Shown: positions 53,822 through 64,000 of the stretch, in pieces
Numbering within the stretch: position 1 is the stretch's first letter
Layout of the letters: each line of letters starts with the position of its first letter
Assembly (NCBI GenBank): GCA_948474755.1
Contig: CAOLHI010002520.1
Location: forward strand, 124,001-188,000
From: Ctenosaura bakeri
Lineage: Eukaryota > Chordata > Lepidosauria > Squamata > Iguanidae
Direction of reading: 5' to 3'
DNA: 64,000 bases
The notes under the pieces: generated by a model
Seen by the model: only the letters and a program-made list of their open reading frames with translations
Databases searched by the model: none
What the model was told of the DNA's origin: nothing
Translations under genes and position numbers: made by a program

Positions 53822-56489
53822 AAGAATCCTTAATCTTGGTTGTTAAAATATTACAGGTTGCTTACTTTGCCTAAGGGCTTTAAGAGATATTTGACTGATG
53901 TTGCAGCTTAAAAACAGAGCATATGATCAAGCAGAAAATGATTTCCCAGTCAAGCAAGTACAGAATAATGTGAGGGAAAGTTGTGTGCTCTATTTGCTTC
54001 ATCCCACTATTTGGCGCCATCAGAGGATGTTGGTAGGTTATCTCTTTGACACAGGCAGCTGAAATGAGATATGATGAAAAAAGGAATGCGTGCTTGCTTT
54101 GAAGCATGTGGATTCTGTGCAAAGTGTGACTTTGTCCAGCTGCTATGGGGCTTCTGGCTATCAGAGATGCCAACTTTATATTGGCAAGATTTCAGAAAAA
54201 GCCAGAGCTCTTTTTGTCTAACTAAATAATTCTTGGATATTTGTCACCATTTCATTATTATTTTGTTTATATCATCCAGGGGTTCCTGGATGAAATATAT
54301 TATCTTGATTAATTTCAGTCTGGTTCCAAGCCTGATTATAGGACAGAAATGGCTTTGATTGCCTTGGTGGATGACCTAGGCTAGGCATGTTTATTTGACT
54401 TATAAAAATAGTATGACTTGAAGAGAATGAGCCAGTAATATTCAACTTCAGTTATTAGATGGATCTTTTAAAGTAGGTTATATTCATAACTGGATGCAAA
54501 TGCTTGATCCTGCTAATCTGTGGCCCAAGAATCCAGATGTGACAATGTCTGAGAGACAGAGGAAAACCCCAGTACAATTACATAGGAAAGATTGAATAAT
54601 TCTTTCCTCATGTATTTCAGAATGGTTTCAGACATCAACTTTAAAGTGTGTTGGAAAAGAAGAGATTCTAATTTTCTGACAGAAACAGTTTGTAACATTA
54701 AGCTTTCTTATTTGTTTGCATCTCAGATCATTTCAGTCATTATTGTTGAAATTTGTTGTTACAAAAGTGCGGATTTTAATTAGTTTAGTTAATCATGAAC
54801 ACCTTTAATTGTGAAAGCTACATATGTTGAAAAAGAGCAATCTTTGAACAGCGTTTCCATTTTGTAGCAATAGCAATTAGACTTTCAATCAATGCAGGCG
54901 AGTTTGAGTACATTTGTCTGACTTGCGTTTAACAGAACTTAAAAAGTATGTTAATACTCTGTGAAGATCTGAAAAATGTTTTCTAACTGTAGTTGAGTTG
55001 GAATATGAGATTGGGGGGGGAATCAGTGGAATTAGTATGATTTAAATAATGTATAATTAGTATGATTTAAATAGTATACTTCTGTTAATGGAGTAGATGT
55101 GTTCTCAGACATTACTTCTTTAACTGAAAATTTGGTACCACAGGCAAAAATAGCATGAAATTACAGGGTTTGGTTCCTATACCACAACAAAGAAGAGTAC
55201 ATTAACAAATTTCAGTAAACCATTTATTCAAAACTAACAATATGCTCATATGAAATGAAACAGCCAGGACAAATGAGCCTTGCATAAGCAAACAAAAACA
55301 TTTGGAACCTTCCTGAAGTCTTATTGCACAATGTTCTTCTTATGATTTCCATTTTGGTGGCCAAACTTACAGAACTGTGCCTTTTTTAACATACTGGGGG
55401 AAGTTGGTGAGGCAGACATCTGCTTTCCCCTTTTTCCTGTTCATGCTCTCTAAGGGAATCTGGAGGCAGCTGCTGTTTATCTTGCCTGTTGTAGACAAGT
55501 ACACCAAGCTACAGTAGGATTGCTAGAGCAGAATATCATTCTTTGGCAACTCAAACTTTTTTGTGTTGTTTACTATAGACGTGCTGCTGAAGTCTGACAC
55601 TGAAAGTCTGTGTTATTCAGCCTCTCTTTCACTGCCCCCCCCCAATTCCATGCTGCTAAAAACAAAAAACCCAAATCCTTCCAGATATACAGAGAACAAG
55701 GAGAAGAGAAGGGATGCAGATGCCCATGAAAAGACTTTTACTGAAATAAGCTACTCACTAGAATTTTTTTAAAATCCAGAATTCTGAGAATGGGTGTAGT
55801 CAGCTTGATCCAAAATTGTGAAGAATTGTATATACAATTTATTTCTGTGTATTGTCTATGAGTGTGTTCCATTGTCTGAACTGGGCGGGGGGCACAAGGA
55901 AAAAGACCTAACAGTACAAGTACACTTCTGCATGTCCTTTACTTTTTTAAAAGTCATATTTGGGAAAGCTCAGCATGTTTGTATTCCAAAATCAATATAT
56001 TGTGTTCATAGTGGAATTACATAGTTTGACCCCTTATGACATTTTTTGCTGATGGCTGTAAACTGCATGGTCATCATAGCATAATTTTGACTCCAGACAA
56101 CAAAGGCATCCAGGTGTAATTTAACAGCAGTGAAATACCCTTATTTGTTTGATGGGCAGGTTTTGTTGGCAAGGACTGGTTAATTGCTTCAGGTATAAGG
56201 ATTTTTTTTTAAACTTCTCAAACCTCTTGGTCAGGCAAAAAAGCAAAACACCAGATATTTATAGCTGGATTGCAGTTGAATGTAAGTGACCTTTATGTAG
56301 TCTGTATGTGCACATTCCTCAAGAGTCTTTTCTAGTGGGATGCACGTGGCTGCCTCCAGCAGGGCTGCGTGCTGTGTTTTTACAAATGTGTTTTATAAAT
56401 GTGCTGTGTATTTACAAATACTGTGTGTTTCCCATTGTCTTTAAGACTGCATAAGACATGGGAGAAATAAAGACTTCCAGACATTAAAC
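53822..56489. other. Long AT-rich stretch, nothing recognised
   Basis: About 2.7 kb with chance frames only. There is a short G run at 55012-55020 and a local duplication TTAGTATGATTTAAATA at 55031-55072. No exon with clear splice sites and coding bias could be supported. Confidence 0.45.
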
Positions 56490-56672
56490 AGGTTAAACTG
56501 GCATGGCGATGCCAGGGTCCTATTTCCCGCTTTGCCATAGAAACCTACTGGGTGATGTTGGGCACACCACATACTCTCAGCTCTAGAAATTCCTGTGATA
56601 GATTGACTTTAAGGTTGCCATTGGTTGAAAATGACTTGCAGGCACACAACGACAACAACAAACTAGCTGATA
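56490..56672 (+). mobile_element. Squamate SINE with BovB-like tail
   Basis: The stretch GGTGATGTTGGGCACACCAC (the 'GTGACCTTGGGC' body), ATAGATTGACTTTAAGGTTG, TGAAAATGACTTGCAGGCAC and ACAACGACAACAACAA is the layout of a Sauria/ACA-type SINE whose tail derives from BovB. It is diverged. Confidence 0.75.
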
Positions 56673-56944
56673 TGCAGGAGGTGTGTGGAAATTCTGGAGT
56701 TTATTATTAAATTGAAAAGCAGCTCAAAAAGCTAGCAGTTTCAGCAGAACAATGGTAGTGGTGAGACTGCTTTATACTGTTGCTTACTGCTTCTTTCCAG
56801 CCTAGAATCATCCCCTTTATTTTTCCCACCCACAAGTGAAAGGATATAGGAATCCTGTATCTTTCTTGCCATGGGAATGAAAGAAGGTTGGCTTTTGACG
56901 GGGAAAGTTTAAACAGTGACATAAAGGATTGGAACATAAGCAAC

Positions 56945-58760
56945 ATTAAAACATTAAAAACAATAAAAAGGGCTTTTTTAGATATGTCCGCAGCAAAAGG
57001 AAAAACAAGGAAATGATAGGGTCGCTACGTGGAGAAGATGGCCAATTAATAACAGAGGGAAGAGAGAAGGCAGCACTACTCAACACCTTCTTTGCCTCAG
57101 TTTTCTCCCAGAAGGATAGAAGTATTCAACCTGGGGGATGGGGAGCAGTGAGGAAGGGGGGGAAATGCAGTATAGAATAAGTAGAGAAGTAGTACAGGAG
57201 TATTTGGCTAAACTAGATGAATTCAAGTCTCCAGGGCCAGATGAATTACATCCAAGAATATTAAAAGAGTTGGCAGAAGTCATTTCTGAACCACTTGCAA
57301 TAATCTTTGAGAACTCTTGGAGAACAGGAGAAGTCCCAGCAGATTGGAGGAGGGCAAATGTCATCCCCATCTTCAAGAAGGGGAAAAAAGAGGACCCAAA
57401 TAATTATCGCCTGGTCAGCCTGACATCAATACCAGGAAAGATCCTAGAGCAGATCATTAAACAGCCAGTTTGTAATTACTTAGAAAGCAATGCTGTAATC
57501 ACTAAAAGTCAACATGGATTTATCAGAAATAAGACATGCCAGACTAATCTTATCTTTTTTTATGATAGGGTTACAAGCTTGATAGACAAAGGGAATGCCG
57601 TAGACGTGACATATCTTGACTTCAGTAAAGCCTTTGATAAAGTTCCCCATGACATTCTTGCAAAGAAGTCAGTAAAATGTGGGTTGGACAGGGCTGCTGT
57701 TAAGTGGATTAAGTGTTAATTGGTTGACCGACTGAACCCAAAGGGTGCTCACCAATGGTGGCTTTTCATAGTGGAGAGAAGTGACTATTGGGGTGCCACA
57801 GGGTTCTGTCCTGGGCCCAGTGCTATTCAACATCTTCATCAATGAATTGGATGAAGGAGTGGAGGGCATGCTGATGAAATCTGCAGATGACACCAAATTG
57901 GCAGGAGTTGCTAATATACCAGAGGGCAGGATCAAATTTCAAAATGATCTTGACAGATTGGAAAGCTGGGCCAAAGCTAACAAAATGAATTTCAACAGAG
58001 AGAAATGTAAAGTCCTACACTTAGGCAGAAAAAATGGAATGCACAAATATAGGATGGAGGATGCGTGGCTGGACAACAGTACGCGTGAAAGGGATCTAGG
58101 AGTCTTGGTAGATCACAAGCTGAATATGAGTCAGCAGTGTGATGCGGCAGCCAAGAAAGCCAATGAGATTCTTGGTTTTATCAATAGGAGTGTGGTGTCT
58201 AGATTGAGGGAGGTAATGGTACCACTCTACTCTGCATTGGTTATGCCTCATTTGGAATACTGTGTACAGTTCTGGGTGCCTCAATTCAAGAAGGATATCG
58301 ACAGGATATTCTGGAGTGTGTCCAGAAGAGGGCAACCAAAATGGTGAAGGGTCTGGAAGCCATGCCCTATGAGGAATGGCTTAGGGAGCTGGGTATGTTT
58401 AGTCTGCAGAAGAGAAGGTTAAGGGGGGACATTATAGCCATCTTTAAATATTTGAAGGGATGTCATATCGAGGAGGGAGTGGGCTTGTTTTCTCCTGCTC
58501 CAGAGACTAGGACAAGGAGCAATGGACTCAAACTGCAGGAAAGGAGATTCCACCTGAACCTCAGGAAGAACTTTCTGACGGTCAGAGCTGTCTGGCAGTG
58601 GAATATGCTGCCTTGGAGTGTGGTAGAGTCTCCTTCCTTGGAAGTTTTTAAGCAAAGGCTGGATGACCATCTGTTGGGAATGCTTTGATGGATGTTCCTG
58701 CATAGCAGGGGGTTGGACTGGATGGCCCCTGTGGTCTCTTCTAACTCTATGATTCTATAA
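56945..58760 (+). mobile_element. CR1 LINE, 5'-truncated, with complete 3' end
   Basis: About 1.8 kb with RT and C-terminal domains of ORF2 and the terminal ATTCTATAA-type repeat at 58747-58759. No target duplication, as usual for CR1. It is the longest CR1 in the window. Confidence 0.92.
56950..58688 (+). pseudogene. CR1 ORF2 reverse transcriptase and C-terminus, broken
   Basis: FKSPGPDELHPRILKEL, ANVIPIFKKGKKEDPNNYR, SQHGFIRNKTCQTNL, YLDFSKAFDKVPHD in the first frame (57138-57719), ending at a TAA after VKWIKC. The next frame (57781-58347) has [18 protein letters not shown] and SADDTKLAG, where the usual FADD reads SADD, so the two catalytic Asp are kept. It continues with [11 protein letters not shown] and RDLGVLVD. 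A third frame (58341-58688) has the C-terminus RRLRGDIIAIFKYLKG and FKQRLDDHL. The stop and the frame changes mean no working enzyme. Confidence 0.92.
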
Positions 58761-59800
58761 CTGGTTATTGTATTTGTTCACCAAGTTCATGCTATTCTCC
58801 TTGTGTGCTTTTCCTGATGCCATGTCTGCCTTTTTGTTAGAAGAGACATTGCAGTAGCAATTAGGAGATACTACACTTTTCTCCATGCACAATCTTGTTT
58901 GGACAGAGAAAGAGAATGGAATTCCTAGGTTTGTATAAGCTGTGAGAATAAATTCCATTGTCAGAGCTGGAAGACAAAACAGACCAACATTCTTGGTAGA
59001 AAAATAATAAAGGCTAGATTCTTTTGCTTGTTCATGTGGCCTTTGTTCTTCACTTCACTCTCAATAAATCATTGCCTGCAGCTTAGCAGATTAAAACATC
59101 ACTTCTCTCAAAGTGTGAGTTCTTTTTGCCCTCAGTGGCATTTATTTCATTGTTTTGCAATAAGTACAGTGAAAGAGCATAATAAAAGCCACACTAGAAC
59201 AGACCAAAGCCTATATATTCAAGGGATCTTGTAGCACCTTAGAGACTTAGAGAAAGAAGTTATTAGCATAAGGTGTCGTAGGCTTATGTCTACCTCATCA
59301 GATGCCTATGTAGTTAAATACTCTGTTCCCATAATGGTCAATCAGTTGCCAAAGGGAAGGCCTTCACTTCACATTCCTTAGCATATGTCATCTGTATTGG
59401 AAGTGATATATAGTCATCCTGAATTGCTGTCATTGATGGCTCCATCCTCCATGAAATTATCCAGTTCCCTTCTAAAACCATCTAAATCAGCAGCCATAAC
59501 TACATCTTAACACAGTGAATGCTATAGTTTAACTAATTGCTGTGTGAATTGTTATTGTGTGTCTTCAAGTTGTTTAATGTGAATACTTCCTTTCATATGT
59601 CCTGAATACCTGAATACATCATTCAGCTTCCGTTGCTCGCCCCAGTATTATGTGAGAGGGAGAAAATCTTCTCTACATGTACTTTCTACAAACTAAGAAT
59701 GGAATGGAAATTTCCTAATTTCCTGGCTAAGGTTAAATTTGGAGTTCTTAACTACTCAGGAAATTTAAGTGGAAGTTAAAACAACACATTGAAATTACCA
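58761..59800. other. Mostly unassigned; short dispersed repeat at 59220-59320
   Basis: 59220-59320 has GGATCTTGTAGCACCTTAGA and TCATCAGATGCCTATGTAG, a motif pair shared by many reptile interspersed repeats ('...CACCTTAGAGACT...CATCAGATGC'). The rest shows nothing I can name. Confidence 0.4.
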
Positions 59801-60072
59801 CTCCATTCTGCTTTGGTAAGACCCCACTTCGAATACTGTGTCCAGTTCTGGGCACCACAGCTCAGGAAGGGTGTTGACAAACCAGAATGTGTCCTGAGGA
59901 GGGTGACCAACATGGGGTGGCTGGGGTGTGCTGGAGTCTCCTTCTTTGGAGGTGTTTAAGCAGGTAGGATGGCCATCTCTCAAGAACACTTTGATGATGT
60001 ATTCCTGCATGGCAGGGGGTTGGACTTGATGGCCATTGTGATCTCTTTCCACATTTATGATTTCTATCACAC
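59801..60072 (+). mobile_element. CR1 3' fragment with internal deletion
   Basis: ACTTCGAATACTGTGTCCAG and GTTCTGGGCACCACAGCTCA (the [11 protein letters not shown] block) are joined after AGGAGGGTGACCAACATGG to the C-terminal FKQ block and the CR1 end near 60060. The middle of the C-terminal domain is missing. Confidence 0.85.
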
Positions 60073-60589
60073 AGCAGCTGGGAAAGAAACTGGAGCGGAC
60101 CTGGTCCGGGGGGGGAAGATGGCAGATCTAATCACATTTTGAGATGGGAAGCAAGAAAGGTAAAGGAATCATAATTGTAACAGAACTCTACTGGGAAAGT
60201 GGCCAGGCCAGGAAGATGCTGTACAACCTAAAAGTTGCACAAAGAATGGGCAAAGGTGAACCACGTATTAAACCCCAAATGGTAGGAAGGAGCAACTGAG
60301 TTTGCATGCACAGTGATGCATACCCTCAATATGTGAGCAACTTTCACAGTTATCCCATGTTTATTACACAGAAGAAGAATGAAGATGCACAACTTTTTGT
60401 CTTTTCAGAGGAAGATTCTTCTATTTGCTCTCAGTTGGTCTTTTGTTATTTCTTTCCATAGCAAAAGCAGTGCAGTTTTCAGTGAAGTCTGCACAGTTCT
60501 CAAGAGAAGCTCCATAGTTTTTGGAAAGCTGAGTGCTTTACATAGCCAAGCTGTGCAGCTTTCGTGGGAAAAATGTCACATTTCCTGTC

Positions 60590-60745
60590 ATAGAATCATA
60601 GAGTTGGAAGAGACCACAGGAGCTATCCAGTCGAACCCCCTGCTATACAGGAACACACATCAAAGCATTCCCATCAGATGGCCATCCAGCCTCTGCTTAA
60701 AAACCTCCAAAGAAGGAGACTCCACCACACTCCCCACTGTCATTA
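60590..60745 (-). mobile_element. Antisense CR1 3' end
   Basis: CATAGAATCATAGAGTTGGA, CCCTGCTATACAGGAACACA and AAAACCTCCAAAGAAGGAGA are the CR1 end read in reverse. It is short and 5' truncated. Confidence 0.88.
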
Positions 60746-60834
60746 TGTGGAAAAAAAATTCTGAGTATCCTGATAGCTACAGGATGAGAAACTGATTCAT
60801 TCTTCTTGACATCACTGAGAACTGGGAAAAGCAA

Positions 60835-61380
60835 GATTTACATCACAGCTACACACCATGTATAATTTTATATACCTCCATCATTACTCTTTTATTTGCA
60901 TTTTTTCCTAGCTGAACAGTCTCAAACTTTATAAGCTTTTTTCATAGGGGATTGTTCCATTCTCTACATCATTTCAGTTGATCTTTTTTTCCATCTTTTT
61001 CAGTTCTGACACTATTCATAGAGTACACGTCTTTTTTACAGCAGTCACAAATATTCTCATCAAGCTATTTACTGTAAATTCACAGTCATTTTTCGTAGAT
61101 GAGATCCCATCAATGTATATGTTAAACTGGAACTATTTGCATCAGTATGCATCATTTTTCACTTGCTTATATTGAATCTTATTTGCCATTTCACTGCTTA
61201 TCAAATACTGATTATTTTCATTTGTCAACAAGTGCTAGAGTTTCCTCTCCTGTTGGTACCATTTACCTCAACTCCTCATTCTCATTTCCTGAAAACTTTC
61301 AGTCAGGTATATATATTTCCACTATAGTGATGAACAAATTCACCTTCTTCAGTTCTGAATTTGAGAAGGTATCATGCTTT
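60835..61380 (-). mobile_element. Possible antisense CR1/L3-like fragment
   Basis: Contains TATAATTTTATATACCTCCA, AGCTGAACAGTCTCAAACTT and GCATCATTTTTCACTTGCTT with ATTTGCCATTTCACTGC, phrases that recur in old antisense CR1/L3-type repeats of amniotes. Very diverged. Confidence 0.4.
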
Positions 61381-61383
61381 GTC

Positions 61384-61387
61384 CCAG
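61384..61387. repeat. Target site duplication of solo LTR, left
   Basis: CCAG, repeated at 62234-62237 directly after the LTR. Confidence 0.7.
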
Positions 61388-62233
61388 TGTTACTTCCGGT
61401 GTGGCACCCCGGGTGAGGACCCCCAGATATCATTTTGATATCAAACCATTCGGCCTTGGCTGGACTGGCTTACAGTTACCACACTCCACGTGTTTGCGAG
61501 GTCCTCCGGACAAGCACGGACATGAGTGCGGCCACTAATGGTTTTGCATTCCAGACTCTATTGAGGCCAGCAGCTTAAACTCTGCTCCCAGCTTCAGGGG
61601 ACTTCCCGCCGCAAACTCCACAATAGCCACACGGCTCTCAGACGAGCCATTCTTTATGTTGGGCCATCAACGTCCCGGCCACACTGTTGTCTTCAAACAC
61701 TAATCCAATCATGCTAAACTTGACCTTTCCACATCCTTTGTCCAGCGCCAAAACTCCTTTTGTCCTCACCTGGCTCGCCACTGCCGGCAGGCACAAACTC
61801 CCTTATAAAAACCCCTCATTTTCAACCGGTCTTCGGATCACTTTGGACTGCCATCCCGCCTTGCTGCCAGTTGTCTAAGGGACTCCCCTCAGCCCTCCAG
61901 GCTGAACTTTCTTCCCCGGAACCCCTCTTCTCTCCAGGACTACGAGACAGGTCGTATTTCCTTCCCCAACAAACCTCTGTTTCTCTTTCCAAGTTGGTTA
62001 GTTTATGTCTTGTCTTTCATGTTGTTGCCTTTAATAAAGAATTGTCTATTATTTGAAAAACCTTGTCTAGCTACTCTCTGACCCGCCGCTGTATACATTG
62101 GGTTTAAAGATCCTTGCGACGTTACCCTGCCTCTTGCTAGCCAAAGCAGTGTTCAAGCTAATTTCTCCCAATTTGGTATTTTGATTGGCAACCCGGGCGC
62201 CCCTCACGGGAACCCCCAAATTACAGGGTAACA
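61388..62233 (+). mobile_element. Solo LTR, 846 bp
   Basis: Begins TGTTAC and ends GTAACA, flanked by CCAG on both sides. TATA-like CTTATAAAAACCCC at about 61800 and AATAAA at 62033-62038, about 230 bases apart, fit a U3-R-U5 layout. The short terminal inverted repeat and 4-bp duplication fit a retroviral or Ty3-type LTR; I cannot place the family. The related unit at 35722-36624 shows it is a repeated family here. Confidence 0.85.
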
Positions 62234-62237
62234 CCAG

Positions 62238-62879
62238 GACCAAGACAAGACCCTTCCGATCCTAAAGACATGAGAAGAGCAATACATCAGCAGCGTAGGT
62301 GGAAAAGGGAGAGCCCAAGAGTTTTGGAGTGTTTATACAATAAGGACTCATTAATTAGGCCAACTGCTGGAGAAGACTCTGAGCATATATAAAGAGAGAC
62401 CAGAATGGGAGGGGAGGCTGTGGTAGCCAACCAATCCTATCAGTGGAAGCAGCCCAGCCTACATTCAGATTCCTTGCTTGCACTCCTAAGAACTCTTGAC
62501 CTTCACTTTGTCTTCAGATTTTGCCATCAGAGTCCCTCTCTTTGGATTTACTGTGAACTCGTACTGTCTCCTTAGATTTACTGTGAACTTGGACTGCAAA
62601 ATGACTAAGACAAACTTTGCTCACAGGCTCCTCATAACAGGTTAATTAGCAGCTGTAAACCTTGGCTGGCTGTCAGCACAAGACAAGAGGGTAAAAGAAA
62701 CTGGAAAAGGCCAAGAGGAAGTGAAAAGATGGCAATTACAAGAAAAAAGTAGCAGGAAACCCACTTGATGCAGAATAGAAGAGGATCGTCTGAAGAAGAG
62801 ACTTTATTTGTTAAATATTATGAAAGAAATGAACTTTGGTAAAAATTTCCTCAAATGGATTGAGGCAATATAATCAATG
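62238..62879. other. Unassigned sequence
   Basis: No gene or named repeat seen. Contains a near-duplicate pair TTGGATTTACTGTGAACT / TTAGATTTACTGTGAACT at 62541 and 62572. Confidence 0.45.
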
Positions 62880-63660
62880 CAGAAATCTGAATTAATAATC
62901 AATGGTAATGCAATGGATGCTATTAAAATAATAAAAAAAAGGTTATCTTCTTTCTCTGTCATTATTTATTCTGGAGGTCCTAAACAGAGATGTAAGAATG
63001 GAAAATAAAATAAAGGGAATTTAGGAAGGAAGAATTTAAGTTAAAGGCATTTGCTGATGATGTAGTAATAACATTGGAAGATTCACTAAATGGAGTATCT
63101 GACGGAAGAAGTAAGAGAATATGGAAAATTTGCTGGCTTTCAGATAAATATAGATAAAACAAAAATTTTGACTAAAAATTATGAGTGTTTTAGAGAAGGA
63201 AGAATTAAGTAAAAGAACAAGATTTCACATAGCCAAAAAAATAAAATATTTAGGAATACATTTGACTTTAAATAATCAGCAATTATATGAAAACAATTAT
63301 TTAAATACATCGGAAAATATTAAAAAGGATTTGACTAGATGGTGCATCTTGAATTTATCTTTGATGGGTAGAGTATCAGTAAATAAAATGAGTATGCTGC
63401 TGAAGTTAATGTATTTATTTCAAACTGTTCCGATTATCTCTTCAAATATTCATCTCATGCAATGGTAGAAGGACCTGCCAAAATTTCTGTGGATTGGTAA
63501 ACAGCCCAGAATTGGGTAGAAATTATTTTAGAAAATAAGAGATTATTGGAATTAGAGGGATATGAATTGGAATTCAGATAGCATTCATATCTATGGTATG
63601 GGAAAGTAAAGTTGAATAGCGAGTTTAAGAATCGTATTATAAGAAGAGCAAGCTAAAAAC
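62880..63660 (+). pseudogene. L1-type ORF2 relic, 5'-truncated and decayed
   Basis: Reads in changing frames: a GGPKQRC block (degenerate RGxRQGC), KAFADDVVITL-like sequence at about 63048-63075, FQINIDKTKILTKN at about 63140, KIKYLGIHLTLNNQQLYENN (63220-63300) and LSLMGRVSVNKMSMLLKL (63354-63410). Same lineage as the L1 at 42317. Several frame changes and stops. Confidence 0.8.
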
Positions 63661-64000
63661 AACAAATAATTATACGTAGTGACAAAGGTGGTTCCCACCT
63701 CTGCTATCAACAGCCCGTAGTAACTCTATGAAAGCACTAAAATAGTAAATCAGTAATATTACATTTAACATTTGTTGCTTAAACTTTTCTATGGTAAAAA
63801 ATAATTAAAGTAGTAAATTAATATCTATGTCTATCTATATATCTACTTACTCTCTTTAGTATAAAAGTTGAGCAGAATAAAATACTTTTAACATTCATAT
63901 TATAAGCATTCTAATTCCTAATTCATTACCTCTAAACTCTTAAAATACCTTGGTAAATATACATTGTGTGTGTGTGTGTGTAAAAATAATATAGCAACAG
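63661..64000. other. AT-rich end of window with GT repeat
   Basis: A (GT)n run of about 8 units is at 63965-63980. Nothing else recognised. Confidence 0.6.

Noticed and set aside
1..64000. Host protein-coding exons
   Set aside because: I looked for conserved coding segments with splice sites and found none that I can support; every recognisable coding segment belongs to a transposable element.
1..64000. CRISPR arrays, bacterial operons or phage genes
   Set aside because: The repeat content is that of a vertebrate genome; repeats with regular spacers are not present.

Overview
This is vertebrate genomic DNA, almost certainly from a squamate reptile and most like a lizard. There is no host gene I can support. 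The evidence for squamate origin is the repeat mix: BovB-type RTE LINE tails, a SINE with a BovB-like tail, CR1 LINEs, low-copy heterogeneous L1s and DIRS-type tyrosine-recombinase retrotransposons, set in AT-rich intron-like or intergenic sequence. Species is not determinable here.

The dominant feature is a cluster of seven DIRS-derived segments within about 47 kb, all on the + strand. There are three near full-length copies of about 6 kb (copy 1, 5143-11166; copy 2, 12856-18941; copy 3, 26687-32774), one degraded and internally deleted copy (copy 4, 45791-50573), one short non-autonomous deletion derivative of an older lineage (copy 0, 2996-4580) and two fragments (11168-11430 and 38285-39643). 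The layout is: left terminus and inverted repeat, Gag with an N-terminal Cys/His domain and an SR-like Ser/Arg-rich middle, RT-RNase H followed by a methyltransferase-like domain, an overlapping tyrosine recombinase (YR), an internal complementary region (ICR) that matches the joined element ends, and the right inverted repeat. Copies 2 and 3 are nearly identical and so young. Copy 3 has intact Gag and RT frames but one break in YR. Copy 2 has an intact YR but several breaks in Gag and RT.

Region by region: 1-2995 is AT-rich with a CR1 tail and a CCTT microsatellite. 2996-4580 is DIRS copy 0. 4581-5142 is unassigned. 5143-11430 is DIRS copy 1 plus an older gag fragment. 11440-12855 holds a BovB relic and an antisense CR1 relic. 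12647-19148 is DIRS copy 2 bracketed by a long direct duplication of its target. 19149-25380 holds L1 and CR1 relics. 25383-33097 is a Tigger-like/hairpin element split by DIRS copy 3. 33100-36624 has unassigned sequence and two LTR-like units. 36820-39640 has L1, BovB, CR1 and DIRS fragments. 39690-41955 is a CR1 tail split by an L1. 42317-44508 is an L1 with target duplication. 45405-53170 is an antisense L1 relic split by DIRS copy 4, plus another L1 tail. 53480-60750 has SINE, hairpin, 5S-like and CR1 pieces. 61388-62233 is a solo LTR. 62880-63660 is an L1 relic.

The most unusual observation is the roughly 207-209 bp direct duplication that exactly brackets DIRS copy 2. DIRS elements are expected to integrate by tyrosine recombinase without target duplication, and copy 3, whose empty site can be inferred from the palindrome it interrupted, shows none. 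Other points worth attention are the perfect splice-site consensus at the right end of the DIRS copies, the SR-protein-like Gag, and the YR frame that lacks its own start codon.
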